From Microvenator marinus (GTDB taxonomy: Bacteria > Myxococcota_A > Bradymonadia > Bradymonadales > Bradymonadaceae), in contig NZ_CP042467.1 in NCBI RefSeq assembly GCF_007993755.1, positions 5,728,001 to 5,792,000 of the forward strand: 64,000 nt of DNA, in the 5' to 3' direction. Positions 17,783 to 26,369 of the stretch are shown piece by piece. A model generated the notes under the pieces. That model had not been told where the DNA came from, did no database searches, and saw only the letters and a list, made by a program, of their open reading frames with translations. Positions within the stretch are counted from its first letter, which is position 1. Each line of letters opens with the position of its first letter. Both the position numbers and the translations under genes were made by a program.

Positions 17783-18697
17783 ATGGCTACCGAGACGCAG
17801 AGTTTAGAGAACACCAATCCCCCGGTTTACAAGACGGGACGTGTGGATTTGATGGTAGGAAAGACCCCGTTGCGCCGATTGAAATCGATGGGCCAGGGGC
17901 GTTGTCCGATTTTCATCAAGATGGAAAACCTTAACCCTAGCGGCTCAATTCGAGACCGCTACATCGCGGAGATCGTGCTTCGCGCGATGGATGCACAATC
18001 GATCCAAGTCGGGGATGAAATCTGCCTTGCCGGGTTGAATGACTCGGCGGTTTCGGCCTCGTACGTTGCGTCGAAACTAGGCCTACGTTGTACAGTCTTC
18101 ACCCCTGAATCGAGTTCTAAACGCCTTTTGGAAACCTTCGAGACCTTCGGTGGTAAGATTGTTTGGACATCGGCGGCTGCCGGACTTCAGGGGGCAATTA
18201 AGGAAGCCGCAAAATGGGCCAGAGACGGAATAGACCGGCTTTACGTGGACGGCTATCGCCGCCAAGCGGTCAAAGATTCATACCGGTACCTCGCCATGGA
18301 AATCATCGAGTCGCTCGAGGACACACCGTTGGGAGGCTTTACAACGTCAGTCACGACGGGGGCCACGTTCCGTGAAGTCTCGAGGGCACTTAGGCAGATG
18401 CAGGCTAATCTGGAGGTCCGCGGCGCAAAACTTGAGGAGAATGAATTCGCGACAGCCGAAGAGAACCCTTATATCTCGTCGGTGACTCTCGCTCAGTTGT
18501 GGGAGATTCGTGACGAGATCTCCGAGAAAGAGGGCATATTGCTTGGACCGAAAGGAGCCGCCTGCGTTCAGATTGCGCTAGACTTGGAAGCTGAACTCGC
18601 GCCTGGGCGCTCTATCGTTGCCTTGAATCCGGACAGCGGGCAGCGATACATCGGTTGGGAAGATCGTGAACTTTTCCGTGCAAACACGTTCGCGTAA
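17783..18697 (+). CDS. Cysteine synthase-like protein lacking the PLP lysine
   Basis: 304 residues over the whole length of the CysK/CysM fold: VGKTPLRRL near 25, IKMENLNPSGS near 45-55, a glycine-rich C-terminal half, and the end motif NPDSGQRYI. In active members the motif is NPxxSxKDR, with Lys forming the Schiff base to PLP; here it reads NPSGSIRDR with Arg57 (codon CGA). The substrate loop SGNTG is replaced by GLNDSAV (84-90), and the phosphate-binding GTGGT loop by TSVTTGAT. It is therefore probably not a beta-replacement enzyme and may be a binding or regulatory pseudoenzyme. A strong ribosome binding site precedes ATG 17783. The JAMM gene follows after three bases. Confidence 0.82.
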   Translation: MATETQSLENTNPPVYKTGRVDLMVGKTPLRRLKSMGQGRCPIFIKMENLNPSGSIRDRYIAEIVLRAMDAQSIQVGDEICLAGLNDSAVSASYVASKLGLRCTVFTPESSSKRLLETFETFGGKIVWTSAAAGLQGAIKEAAKWARDGIDRLYVDGYRRQAVKDSYRYLAMEIIESLEDTPLGGFTTSVTTGATFREVSRALRQMQANLEVRGAKLEENEFATAEENPYISSVTLAQLWEIRDEISEKEGILLGPKGAACVQIALDLEAELAPGRSIVALNPDSGQRYIGWEDRELFRANTFA

Positions 18698-18700
18698 CCG

Positions 18701-19147
18701 ATGAACCCTTCGGCACTTTTGGAATGGACCTTGGATTCTGGGGTGGTTAAAGAACTCGAGGCTGCATGGCCGCTCGAGGGCTGTGGCTTCATTGTTGAGA
18801 CCGAAATGGGCCTGGCGTGGGTGAAAGCCAAGAACTGCTCAACAACCCCTCAGGAAGACTTTGAGCTCTCTCCTGAAGAGGTTATCGGGGTGCTAGAGGC
18901 ACGAGGTCTTGTCGCAATCGTCCATTCCCACCGCGGAGCTTCCACGCTGAGTTCCAAAGATATCATGGGCGCAACCTTTGCCTCGCCACAGGGGCGCGAA
19001 CCGTTCTATCCCGGAATTCTCTGGCTGGTGATTGGAATCAGGGACGGGAGAGTTGAGGAAGGCTCCGTCTGGAAAATCAACGGATCAAAAGGGGAGGGTT
19101 CATTGGCAGGTAATGCCGAACGCCTTGCCTTTATGTCTTGTCTTTGA
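18701..19147 (+). CDS. JAB/MPN (JAMM) family metalloprotease-like protein
   Basis: 148 residues. The prokaryotic JAB pattern can be followed: Glu26 in PLEGCGF, then an Asn/Phe segment (NCSTTPQEDFELS), then VAIVHSHRGASTLSSKD with His75, His77, Ser84 and Asp87. The usual motif is HSHP, seven residues, S, two residues, D; here the Pro is Arg and the gap is one residue shorter, so zinc binding is likely but not certain. JAMM proteins of this type release ubiquitin-like sulfur carriers from targets, as Mec does beside CysO and CysM in mycobacteria. The last 48 bases overlap the convergent gene. Confidence 0.75.
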   Translation: MNPSALLEWTLDSGVVKELEAAWPLEGCGFIVETEMGLAWVKAKNCSTTPQEDFELSPEEVIGVLEARGLVAIVHSHRGASTLSSKDIMGATFASPQGREPFYPGILWLVIGIRDGRVEEGSVWKINGSKGEGSLAGNAERLAFMSCL

Positions 19148-21157
19148 ACTCTCAGACTCCGAGTCGGAATAGAGAGCCGTTAGTTTTCCGCTCAGTAGTG
19201 CGGACGCAATGCTCACGCCACAACGCGCACCGTTGAGGCGTTCGTCGCAGGATCCGACCAAATTGTCCACGTGAGGTGGTGCACTCAAACAGGTGTTGTG
19301 GTCTGGGAGTTCAACCGGGCCTTTCTTTGCGCAATACGACTGCATCAGGCGAACCACGTCGTCGCGCGACTTGCAGACCAACCCGACATAAGCCTGAAGG
19401 TCCTCGGTCGAATCGGATAGGACCAGAACCTTTTTCATCAATTGAATCGCCGACTCTCCCAACGCTTCTTTTCCTGCCGTCTCGCTTGCTGCGGTTAGGA
19501 GTCCTTCCCCGGTCGAGCCGTGAACACTGCCGTTGGTGGGCGAGACGGACCACCATGCGCGGGATGGTGTGCCGTCTTTGGCCGCTCCCTTGGGAATCAA
19601 GACGATCCTCCCAAACCGCGTCACTTCTTGGCGAAGCGAATCCGAGCGAGTCTTTCCGAGTTTGAGTTTCGAGACATCTCTTAGATTTGACCGGTCAATC
19701 GTAAGAAGTTCCGAATCTTCAGTGATAGCTTTCTGGAAAACGGCAGATGCTGTCTGAAGTGGGACCGACTGAATTTTAGCCAAGAGCTGGGACTCGAGGT
19801 CTGACTCAAGGTAGCTGACAAGGGAGATCAAACCGGTGGCCGACGCGACGGGAACCCCTTGCCTTGGGATGGCCTCGAGTCCTGGTTGCATCAATCGCAT
19901 CCGCAATGCGTATTCGCCTCCGTTTCTCAGGAGGGCAGTGGCCACAATGCGAGGTTCTGTGTGGAAGGCTCGCGTTCCCATCGAAAACGCAAGTTCGTTG
20001 ACCAAGCGGTCTGAGTGAGCAAGGTACGCGTTGGAAATCGCGTATGGCAATTGACGATGCGCCTGATTGAGGAACGGATCTTGAGGAACTTTCGCCTCAT
20101 CTTGAATGCTATCAGCGAGCGCGCTCAGTGCAACCAAGCCGGAGTGCAATGAATTGGTCGCGCGAACCCGAGCGTACGTGGGGCTGATCTGCGTGGTGAA
20201 AATACCAATCGAGTAATAGACTTGGTCGAAGGAAAACACCGAGCGGGACTCACCCTCGGCCTCTAGCATAAGGCGGTGTTGGGTCTCGAGCCGGCCACGC
20301 TTCAACTTGATGCGAGCTTCTAAAGAACGAATATCGGCTTTCGGAAGATAACCGCCAGCCTTTGAGTCGTCTCCGATGTGAATGATGGGGCGGATGGCGT
20401 GATTCAACCGCACATCCTGTTCAAACGTCAGAGAGATATCTCGAGTTCCAAGGTGAGAGAGTGGGCCGGTGTATTGTCCAAAAGTCTTGATTTGTCCGTC
20501 CGCTAGAGCGGCCCGAAACTCGATCGACACCGAGGATTGAAGGTCATCCCAGAGCGTCGTTTCGCGACTTTTTGCCTCCACTGTTGAAGGTCCAAGGCCC
20601 TGATTGAAAATTGGGTCAACACCAAGCCACGCGCCATTGTCTTCGATTTCTAGCCACACGTGCTCGTCGAGAAGCGTACGATAGCGAGCAAGGACAGACG
20701 CATCGACGACAACCTTCTCGGAGCTCAAATCACTTGGATTGATGAGGCTTGCGCTGCCTGCAAAACGATAAAGGACCTCATCGATTTGGGACTCAGAGAG
20801 TTGTCCCCGAACGAAACGAGACTGAATGCCCTTTTGCTTAAAAATCTCGTGCAGAAAGAGAGCTTGGTCCACCGAGTTTCCGGTTAGATCTACGGCCACA
20901 CCTTCGGCTCCCCGCAGCTGACCCTGATAAGGCTGGAACTTGAGATTCTGTCTGGCCCACTTGAATATATCTGCCGCGCGCCTTGCACGAATAGACTTGG
21001 CTACAGACTCTAAAGTGTTGGCCGAACTAGGTTTGTCCAGGGTTCGCTGAAGGGACTTGGCCTTCTCCTGGACGGACTTCGCATCAAAGGCCTGCTGAGC
21101 CGAAATTGGCTCGATAAGAACGAAAGAAACCAAAAGGAAAAGAATCGCGCGCTTCAT
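19100..21157 (-). CDS. Exported transglutaminase-like protein without the catalytic cysteine
   Basis: 685 residues from ATG 21157, preferred over an upstream in-frame start because a signal peptide (MKRAILFLLVSFVLIEPISAQ) and the binding site GGAGGA fit it. Residues of about 55-190 follow the transglutaminase-like fold: GNSVDQALFLHEIFKQKGIQSRFVRG, then HVWLEIED with His167 and GVDPIF with Asp181. The position of the nucleophile Cys is Ser95, so it is probably not a normal thiol enzyme. The rest (about 200-680) has no domain I recognise. Four Cys in the last 80 residues may form disulfides. It lies 60 bases after ricT and overlaps the JAMM gene at its 3' end. Confidence 0.65.
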   Translation of the reverse strand: MKRAILFLLVSFVLIEPISAQQAFDAKSVQEKAKSLQRTLDKPSSANTLESVAKSIRARRAADIFKWARQNLKFQPYQGQLRGAEGVAVDLTGNSVDQALFLHEIFKQKGIQSRFVRGQLSESQIDEVLYRFAGSASLINPSDLSSEKVVVDASVLARYRTLLDEHVWLEIEDNGAWLGVDPIFNQGLGPSTVEAKSRETTLWDDLQSSVSIEFRAALADGQIKTFGQYTGPLSHLGTRDISLTFEQDVRLNHAIRPIIHIGDDSKAGGYLPKADIRSLEARIKLKRGRLETQHRLMLEAEGESRSVFSFDQVYYSIGIFTTQISPTYARVRATNSLHSGLVALSALADSIQDEAKVPQDPFLNQAHRQLPYAISNAYLAHSDRLVNELAFSMGTRAFHTEPRIVATALLRNGGEYALRMRLMQPGLEAIPRQGVPVASATGLISLVSYLESDLESQLLAKIQSVPLQTASAVFQKAITEDSELLTIDRSNLRDVSKLKLGKTRSDSLRQEVTRFGRIVLIPKGAAKDGTPSRAWWSVSPTNGSVHGSTGEGLLTAASETAGKEALGESAIQLMKKVLVLSDSTEDLQAYVGLVCKSRDDVVRLMQSYCAKKGPVELPDHNTCLSAPPHVDNLVGSCDERLNGARCGVSIASALLSGKLTALYSDSESESSKTRHKGKAFGITCQ

Positions 21158-21217
21158 AAAATCCTCCACATCATCGCTGACGCTAGCAGTCAAGCATGTG
21201 CGAGGCAAAATATCGCG

Positions 21218-22342
21218 TTATTCCTTTGGTTTTGAATCGGTTTTGTCCTTCGAGGAGCGCCGACGTCTGCGTCTTCGACGTGGTTTGTCCGACGTATCAG
21301 CCTCAGGATTGGGCTTATCTGCTTTGGGCTTATCAGTTTTGGGCTTATCAGCTTTGGCCTTGGCGTCCGACTTCGACTTTGAGCGGTCTGAGCGTCGTCG
21401 CCGCACCACCGTTTCAACGGATTTCGCTTCGTCCTCGACCGTCTCCTCGTCCCAGATGTAGTTGGTGGGAGCTTTCTGAATAGTCGATTGTGTGGGCTCG
21501 GCCTGAGCGACATCATCGGCGCGATAGTAGCGTCGATTGGTGTCTTCCAATTGCACTTGCACGCGCTGATTCACAACGTCGAGCCCAATCACCTTTCCGG
21601 GCCCGTCCGGCGTCATGACGTCCTTTCCAGCTCTCGGAAGGGTTTTCTTCATGCGTCGGTAAACGGCCTGCTCGTAGACAAGGCAACACATCAATCGGCC
21701 GCACATACCAGACACTTTTGCGGGGTTGAGCGTCAGGCCTTGGTCCTTCGCCATTCGAATCGATACGGGGGCAAAATTCTCGAGGAAAGAGCTACAGCAA
21801 AGCTCGCGACCACACGGGCCAATTCCTCCAATCATGCGCGTGCCATCTCGAACTCCGATTTGGTGCATCTCGATACGGGTGCGAAAACGGTGGGCCAAAT
21901 CTTTGACCAAGTCGCGAAAATCGATGCGTCCGTCGGAGCTAAAATAGACCACAATTCGCGACCCATCTTGCATCACGTGGGCGCGAACAACCTTCATGGG
22001 CAGGTCGCGTGCTTTCACTCTGTCGACGCAGAAATGATACGCTTGAGCTTCGAGGTCTTCGTTGCGGTCGGCCTGCTGAACATCCTCGTCGGTCGCTTTT
22101 CGAATAACCTGAATGACCTCATCGGCAGCCAGAACACGCCGCTCCATATGGGCGGTGACTTTGGCAATTGCGGGTCCCCGTCCAGTTTCCACGATGACGT
22201 GGTCTCCAGGGCGCAACTGTAAGAGCTGCGCGTCAGCCAGATGCTTTACGAAGCTCAGCCGCAATTGGACCGGGACAATCGTAAAGAGCTTCTTATTGCC
22301 TCCAAAAGCGTTGCCCTGGAAGATCTCGTTCGGTTTGGTCAT
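21218..22342 (-). CDS. ricT: PSP1-domain protein, RicT/YaaT type
   Basis: 374 residues. The PSP1 core (about 1-260) has the cysteine-rich hallmark CGRELCCSSF and MCGRLMCCLVYE, which in Bacillus RicT binds an iron-sulfur cluster in the RicA-RicF-RicT complex that assists RNase Y. A C-terminal tail from about residue 310 is Lys/Asp/Pro-rich with repeats of the type KADKPK, ending in eight Arg residues; this basic tail could touch RNA. The gene overlaps holB by four bases (ATGA); holB next to this gene is also the order in Firmicutes. Confidence 0.85.
   Translation of the reverse strand: MTKPNEIFQGNAFGGNKKLFTIVPVQLRLSFVKHLADAQLLQLRPGDHVIVETGRGPAIAKVTAHMERRVLAADEVIQVIRKATDEDVQQADRNEDLEAQAYHFCVDRVKARDLPMKVVRAHVMQDGSRIVVYFSSDGRIDFRDLVKDLAHRFRTRIEMHQIGVRDGTRMIGGIGPCGRELCCSSFLENFAPVSIRMAKDQGLTLNPAKVSGMCGRLMCCLVYEQAVYRRMKKTLPRAGKDVMTPDGPGKVIGLDVVNQRVQVQLEDTNRRYYRADDVAQAEPTQSTIQKAPTNYIWDEETVEDEAKSVETVVRRRRSDRSKSKSDAKAKADKPKTDKPKADKPNPEADTSDKPRRRRRRRRSSKDKTDSKPKE
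21312..21360 (-). repeat. Tandem 15-base repeats coding the Lys-Pro tail of RicT
   Basis: Three near-identical units containing TTGGGCTTATC (plus strand) follow one another and code for the repeated residues KADKP and TDKPK. The repeat keeps the reading frame, so copy-number change would lengthen or shorten the tail without breaking the gene. Confidence 0.7.
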
Positions 22343-23370
22343 GTCAAGTTGTGGGGCTGAGTGAATTGGGGGCTTAAATTGAGCAGAAGTTCTTCGGCAA
22401 TGAGCGTTGTGTTGACGTTTCGGTCAACCAAGTCTGACGCCTTTCCGACCGCCTCTAGCGCGACTAAGAGCGCGTCTAGGTTCGTACGTGCTGCAAGTGC
22501 GTGAACTTCGTCCTGAAGGTCGGTGTTGATCGCGAGTGCTTGCCAGCCCGAGTCGGGAGCGGTCCTCGCGAGGAGGATATCGCGCAAAAGTATCCGAAAG
22601 ATTTCAAGCGTCTCGCGGAGGTCATCGCGGCTACGTCCAAATGACTCGGCGGCGTCGATCAGGGAAGCGGGGTGGTCGATATTCAAATTTCCGAGCAAGG
22701 AAAGCGCTGACTTTCGCTTCTCCAAAATGCCGCTATCGAGCACGAGCTTCGCGCGTCCAAGACTGCCCTCAGCGAGCTGTGCCGCAACTCTCCTAGATTC
22801 CTGATCGAGCTCAGCGGCACCATCTAAGTTCTGTACAAGTCGACTCAGAATCTCAGGGTTCAGGCTCGCAAACGTGAGCATCTGGCAACGCGAACGAATT
22901 GTGTCGAGCATCAAATGTGGCTGGGAAGACACCAAGATGATTCGCATGGTGAGCGGCGGCTCTTCCAGGGTCTTCAAAAGCGCGTTTGCTGCCTCATCGG
23001 TCATCCGATGGGCTTCGTCGATAATGATGACCTGGAAGCGCGATTCGTAGGGGCGATGGCTCGCCGCCTTTTGTACGACTCTGACCTGGTCGATCTTGAT
23101 GAACTGCCCTTGGGCCTCGACGAGCAATAAGTCTGGGTGTTGATTGCTCGCGATTCGAACACAGTTGGTGCATTTTCCGCATTGTGGCTCAAAGGCGTCT
23201 TTTCGTGCTTTGCAGTTTAGGACGGCCGCAAAGGCCAGGGCGCATTGGCGTTTGCCTACGCCGTCTGGGCCGCAGAAGAGGTAGGCATGGTGCACCCGCT
23301 CCGTGTCTACCGCCCTCTCAAGCACTGCTTTAGCCGCATCTTGGCCTTCGATTTCGTTCCAAAAAAGCAT
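22339..23370 (-). CDS. holB: DNA polymerase III subunit delta'
   Basis: 343 residues. The clamp-loader AAA fold shows a P-loop GPDGVGKR, a zinc-binding cluster CGKCTNC with an earlier Cys, the DEAH-like IIIDEAHRM and the sensor segment LEEPPLTMRIILVSSQ. Delta' is the stator subunit of the replication clamp loader. It starts two bases after the end of the htrA gene and overlaps ricT by ATGA. Confidence 0.92.
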   Translation of the reverse strand: MLFWNEIEGQDAAKAVLERAVDTERVHHAYLFCGPDGVGKRQCALAFAAVLNCKARKDAFEPQCGKCTNCVRIASNQHPDLLLVEAQGQFIKIDQVRVVQKAASHRPYESRFQVIIIDEAHRMTDEAANALLKTLEEPPLTMRIILVSSQPHLMLDTIRSRCQMLTFASLNPEILSRLVQNLDGAAELDQESRRVAAQLAEGSLGRAKLVLDSGILEKRKSALSLLGNLNIDHPASLIDAAESFGRSRDDLRETLEIFRILLRDILLARTAPDSGWQALAINTDLQDEVHALAARTNLDALLVALEAVGKASDLVDRNVNTTLIAEELLLNLSPQFTQPHNLT

Positions 23371-23372
23371 CC

Positions 23373-24755
23373 TTACCTCTCGAATGCTACATAGAACACA
23401 TGACCGCCTCGGATCACCTTAAATCGAACGATATCTCCGGCCGAGAATGATTTCATGCGCTCTTGGAACGCGACTTCTGAATCCACGGTGTTGGAATTTA
23501 TCTCGACCACGATATCCCTTACCTTGAGGCCGGACGCGCCCGCCTTGGAGTTCTCGACGACATCGGTTACGACGATTCCAGCGCTGGTAGCGCCTAGTCG
23601 TCTGGCAAGTCCAGCGCCGATTTCTTTGATCTCGATACCAAGCTCATCGCTAAGTGATTCGGGCTTCTTTGCCAGTGAGGGGATTTTGGGTGGCTTCTGG
23701 TCTGGGGCTTCTTCAGGTGTAAGTTTGACCTCCATTCTTTTGCCATCTCGATACACCACGACATCAACGGCATTTTCGGCTTGGGCGAGTGAAAAAAGCC
23801 ATTGTACTTGCTCTGCGTTGTCCGCTCCGCGTTTGTTGACTTCGACCACAATATCGCCCTCTTTGAGACCTGCTTTTTTGGCGGGGCCATTGTCTACGAT
23901 AGTGGTTATCAGGGCGCCATTCGGTTTATCGAGACCAAATGAGCGAGCCAGAGCGGCGTTGAGGTCTTGTAGTTGAAGCCCAATCCATGCGCGTTTGACG
24001 TATCCAATGGCGTTGAGCTGCGGAAGGATTGATTTGACCACATTGATAGGAATCGCGAAGCCAATTCCCTGTCCTTGGCGGATGATCGCCGTGTTGATCC
24101 CTATAACGTCTCCGTTCAGATTGATAAGTGGTCCGCCCGAATTCCCAGGATTGATCGAGGCATCTGTCTGAATAAACTCGGAGAAATTATCTTTACCAGA
24201 CGGGCTCAGATTTCTTCTTCCGAGCGCGCTCACTATCCCAGCTGTTACCGTATGGCTCAACCCGAGCGGATTTCCAACGGCCACAACGGGGTCTCCAACT
24301 GCAACATCGTCCGAATTCGCGAGCGGAATGGTCGGCAATTGCCGAGTGCCAACAATCTTCATCAGCGCGATGTCTGTGGACGGGTCCAATCCCACAAACT
24401 CGGCATCGGCTTCGGTGTTGTCGTGTAGACGCACGCGTACCTGCTCCGCCCCTTCAACCACGTGATTGTTGGTTAGAAAGAGGCCGGAAGGGTGGATGAT
24501 GAATCCTGTACCAAGGCCGGGGCCTTCGCCGCCCCAGGTCTCGGTTGTGAAGAGTTCGTCGAGTCCTCCCGGGTTTCGATAGGAGACGATGACGTTAACC
24601 ACCGCCGGGCTCACCCGTTTGGCTAGCTTCGTATAGGTATCCGCCTTGATGGTCGTGGCTGCTGGTGTACGTGACGACTTTTCCACCCAGAGGCGCTCCT
24701 GGGCGTGCGCCGAAGCGGAAAGGGTGAGTATGAACACGGCAGCAAGAATTCTCAT
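23373..24755 (-). CDS. htrA: HtrA/DegP-family periplasmic serine protease
   Basis: 460 residues. A signal peptide (about 1-19, ending AHAQ) is followed by a trypsin-like domain with His98 (TNNHVV), Asp128 (STDIAL) and Ser206 (GNSGGP), then two PDZ domains (about 255-345 and 370-455). It is a quality-control protease or chaperone for misfolded envelope proteins. The leader region before the protease domain is short. It lies between a nucleotidase and holB with gaps of seven and two bases, so it is part of one transcript. Confidence 0.93.
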   Translation of the reverse strand: MRILAAVFILTLSASAHAQERLWVEKSSRTPAATTIKADTYTKLAKRVSPAVVNVIVSYRNPGGLDELFTTETWGGEGPGLGTGFIIHPSGLFLTNNHVVEGAEQVRVRLHDNTEADAEFVGLDPSTDIALMKIVGTRQLPTIPLANSDDVAVGDPVVAVGNPLGLSHTVTAGIVSALGRRNLSPSGKDNFSEFIQTDASINPGNSGGPLINLNGDVIGINTAIIRQGQGIGFAIPINVVKSILPQLNAIGYVKRAWIGLQLQDLNAALARSFGLDKPNGALITTIVDNGPAKKAGLKEGDIVVEVNKRGADNAEQVQWLFSLAQAENAVDVVVYRDGKRMEVKLTPEEAPDQKPPKIPSLAKKPESLSDELGIEIKEIGAGLARRLGATSAGIVVTDVVENSKAGASGLKVRDIVVEINSNTVDSEVAFQERMKSFSAGDIVRFKVIRGGHVFYVAFER

Positions 24756-24762
24756 CGGAACC

Positions 24763-26247
24763 TCAATAGCGCTCGTGCGGCATGAGCTGCCGTGGTGCGC
24801 GAAAATAGTGCATGGGCGAGTAATTCAGCAGGTTGGTTACTCGACTCGAATAGATGCATGCGTAGTCTTCAACTTGAGCCCCGAAGAGCGTCGCTTCGTT
24901 GTTTTGCCTGAAAATCAGGCCCCAAAACGGGTTGAACTCTCGGTCTAAGGCCAATTCCAATTCTTCGAGTTCATCGAGCAAGATTCGCCTTTGCCGTTTG
25001 AGCTGGTCCCGTTTAAGAGAGATGTCCTTCCTCGCGTCCTCTCTTTCTTCCTCTTGGGAAGCCTCAAGGCGGAAAAGCAGGTGCTGCTCAAAGATTAACC
25101 GTTCATTGAGTCTGGAAATTTCCGCATCCAGACTGTCGATCCATTGAATATCCTGCGAGAGAGCCTCTGCCTTTGCGAGCTCATCCTCAAGTTCCTCCAC
25201 GATCATCATGGTGCGCCAGGCGCTCGACTTCTTGCTTCGAACGATATCCCCATAGATATGGTCACCGACGTACACCACGCGCTCCCCACCATAGCCGAAG
25301 AGTCGCTCGAAATCTTGGAGGTTTCCACCCTGGTAAATCACCCCCTTTTCGAACCGCTGCTTTTCCTCGCCGTGAACGGTTCCGCGCGTATCGGTGATCA
25401 GGAATGGCGCCTGATCGGTGAAGAAGCTTGGTTTATGCGCGCCGGTGATAATGACATCGAAATAGCTTTGCCATGTCGGGTACTCGGGCAACACACCGTC
25501 GAGTAGGTGTCGCATGACGTGGTCGCTGTAGACCGCGAAACTATTCGTGAGAACAAAGAGCTTTTTGCCAGCGCTTCGGTACCTGTGCAGTGTCTGGGCG
25601 AGCTCCACATCACGCCCGTGAATAAACTTCTCCAAATCAGCCATGATCTCAGTCTTGATGCTTCCATCACGGTGGGCCAAATCGATGCAGAATCGTATAT
25701 CCTTGTAGAGTTTCTCAAAATCTTCTCGTCCGAGCTTCCTATCCTTTGAGAGCTCTTCGATAATCGCCGCATACAGATAGGCTTCCGGGAGCGCAAAGAG
25801 TGTATCGATGAGGGCAAAGCGACTGGCATCGTTAAGGCGAATGGTCTCGTCTCGATAGGCTTTGAGCTCATCCTTCGAGAGCTCTTTCAAACCCTCGTAT
25901 CCCTTACCCACATGACGATGTGCATCGAGTTTTAGGACTCGCCCTTTCCACGTATCGATAATGAGCCCACGTATTGCGAAATCGGGTTTGGGCTCGATGC
26001 CGAGCAGTCTCTCTGGATACGCTCGTTCAGAAACGAGGCGTTCTAGAGTCAGCCGAACAGAGGCCTCGTCAAGCGCGTTTTGATGATAACGGGCGAGCGT
26101 GTAATCCATATCAAACCCGAGTGCCTCGATTTTAGCGAGGTTGAGATCTCGGTTCGTGAAGATTTGACGGGCTCGATCGAGCCCTTTGACCTGCTTTCTT
26201 AGCGATTCCAAGACGGTGGATACGGGTCGTTGAGGAACGAGAGACAT
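24763..26247 (-). CDS. HAD-superfamily 5'-nucleotidase (cN-II-like, IG family)
   Basis: 494 residues. Motif I FDMDYTLARY carries the nucleophile Asp; later VLTNSF and VYVGDHIYGDI give the other HAD motifs. Overall the match is to the cytosolic purine 5'-nucleotidase family (HAD-IG), which removes phosphate from IMP/GMP-type nucleotides. A coiled coil rich in Glu, Arg and Leu lies near residues 375-440. It opens the five-gene operon nucleotidase-htrA-holB-ricT-transglutaminase-like and has its own promoter just upstream (26276-26305). Confidence 0.87.
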   Translation of the reverse strand: MSLVPQRPVSTVLESLRKQVKGLDRARQIFTNRDLNLAKIEALGFDMDYTLARYHQNALDEASVRLTLERLVSERAYPERLLGIEPKPDFAIRGLIIDTWKGRVLKLDAHRHVGKGYEGLKELSKDELKAYRDETIRLNDASRFALIDTLFALPEAYLYAAIIEELSKDRKLGREDFEKLYKDIRFCIDLAHRDGSIKTEIMADLEKFIHGRDVELAQTLHRYRSAGKKLFVLTNSFAVYSDHVMRHLLDGVLPEYPTWQSYFDVIITGAHKPSFFTDQAPFLITDTRGTVHGEEKQRFEKGVIYQGGNLQDFERLFGYGGERVVYVGDHIYGDIVRSKKSSAWRTMMIVEELEDELAKAEALSQDIQWIDSLDAEISRLNERLIFEQHLLFRLEASQEEEREDARKDISLKRDQLKRQRRILLDELEELELALDREFNPFWGLIFRQNNEATLFGAQVEDYACIYSSRVTNLLNYSPMHYFRAPRQLMPHERY

Positions 26248-26275
26248 GAAACTCCTAATGAATTGCGCTCGCCCA

Positions 26276-26305
26276 AGTATAGCGCACCAACACTAGACTT
26301 GTCAT
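26276..26305 (-). promoter_or_regulatory. Sigma-70 promoter of the nucleotidase-htrA-holB operon
   Basis: On the minus strand ATGACA (26305-26300) and TATACT (26281-26276) are separated by 18 bases; each box has five of six consensus bases. Transcription would begin near 26269, about 22 bases before the ATG at 26247. Confidence 0.6.
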
Positions 26306-26369
26306 ACGTCTGGAAGTGGTTTGTTGCCTGTGGTAGCTCTTGGCCGAACTACCTAACGAAGGAAGAACG

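Noticed and set aside
17951-17953. Arg57 of the CysK-like protein as a sequencing error for Lys
   Set aside because: CGA differs from both Lys codons by at least two bases, and the substrate loops are changed as well, so a single error does not explain it.
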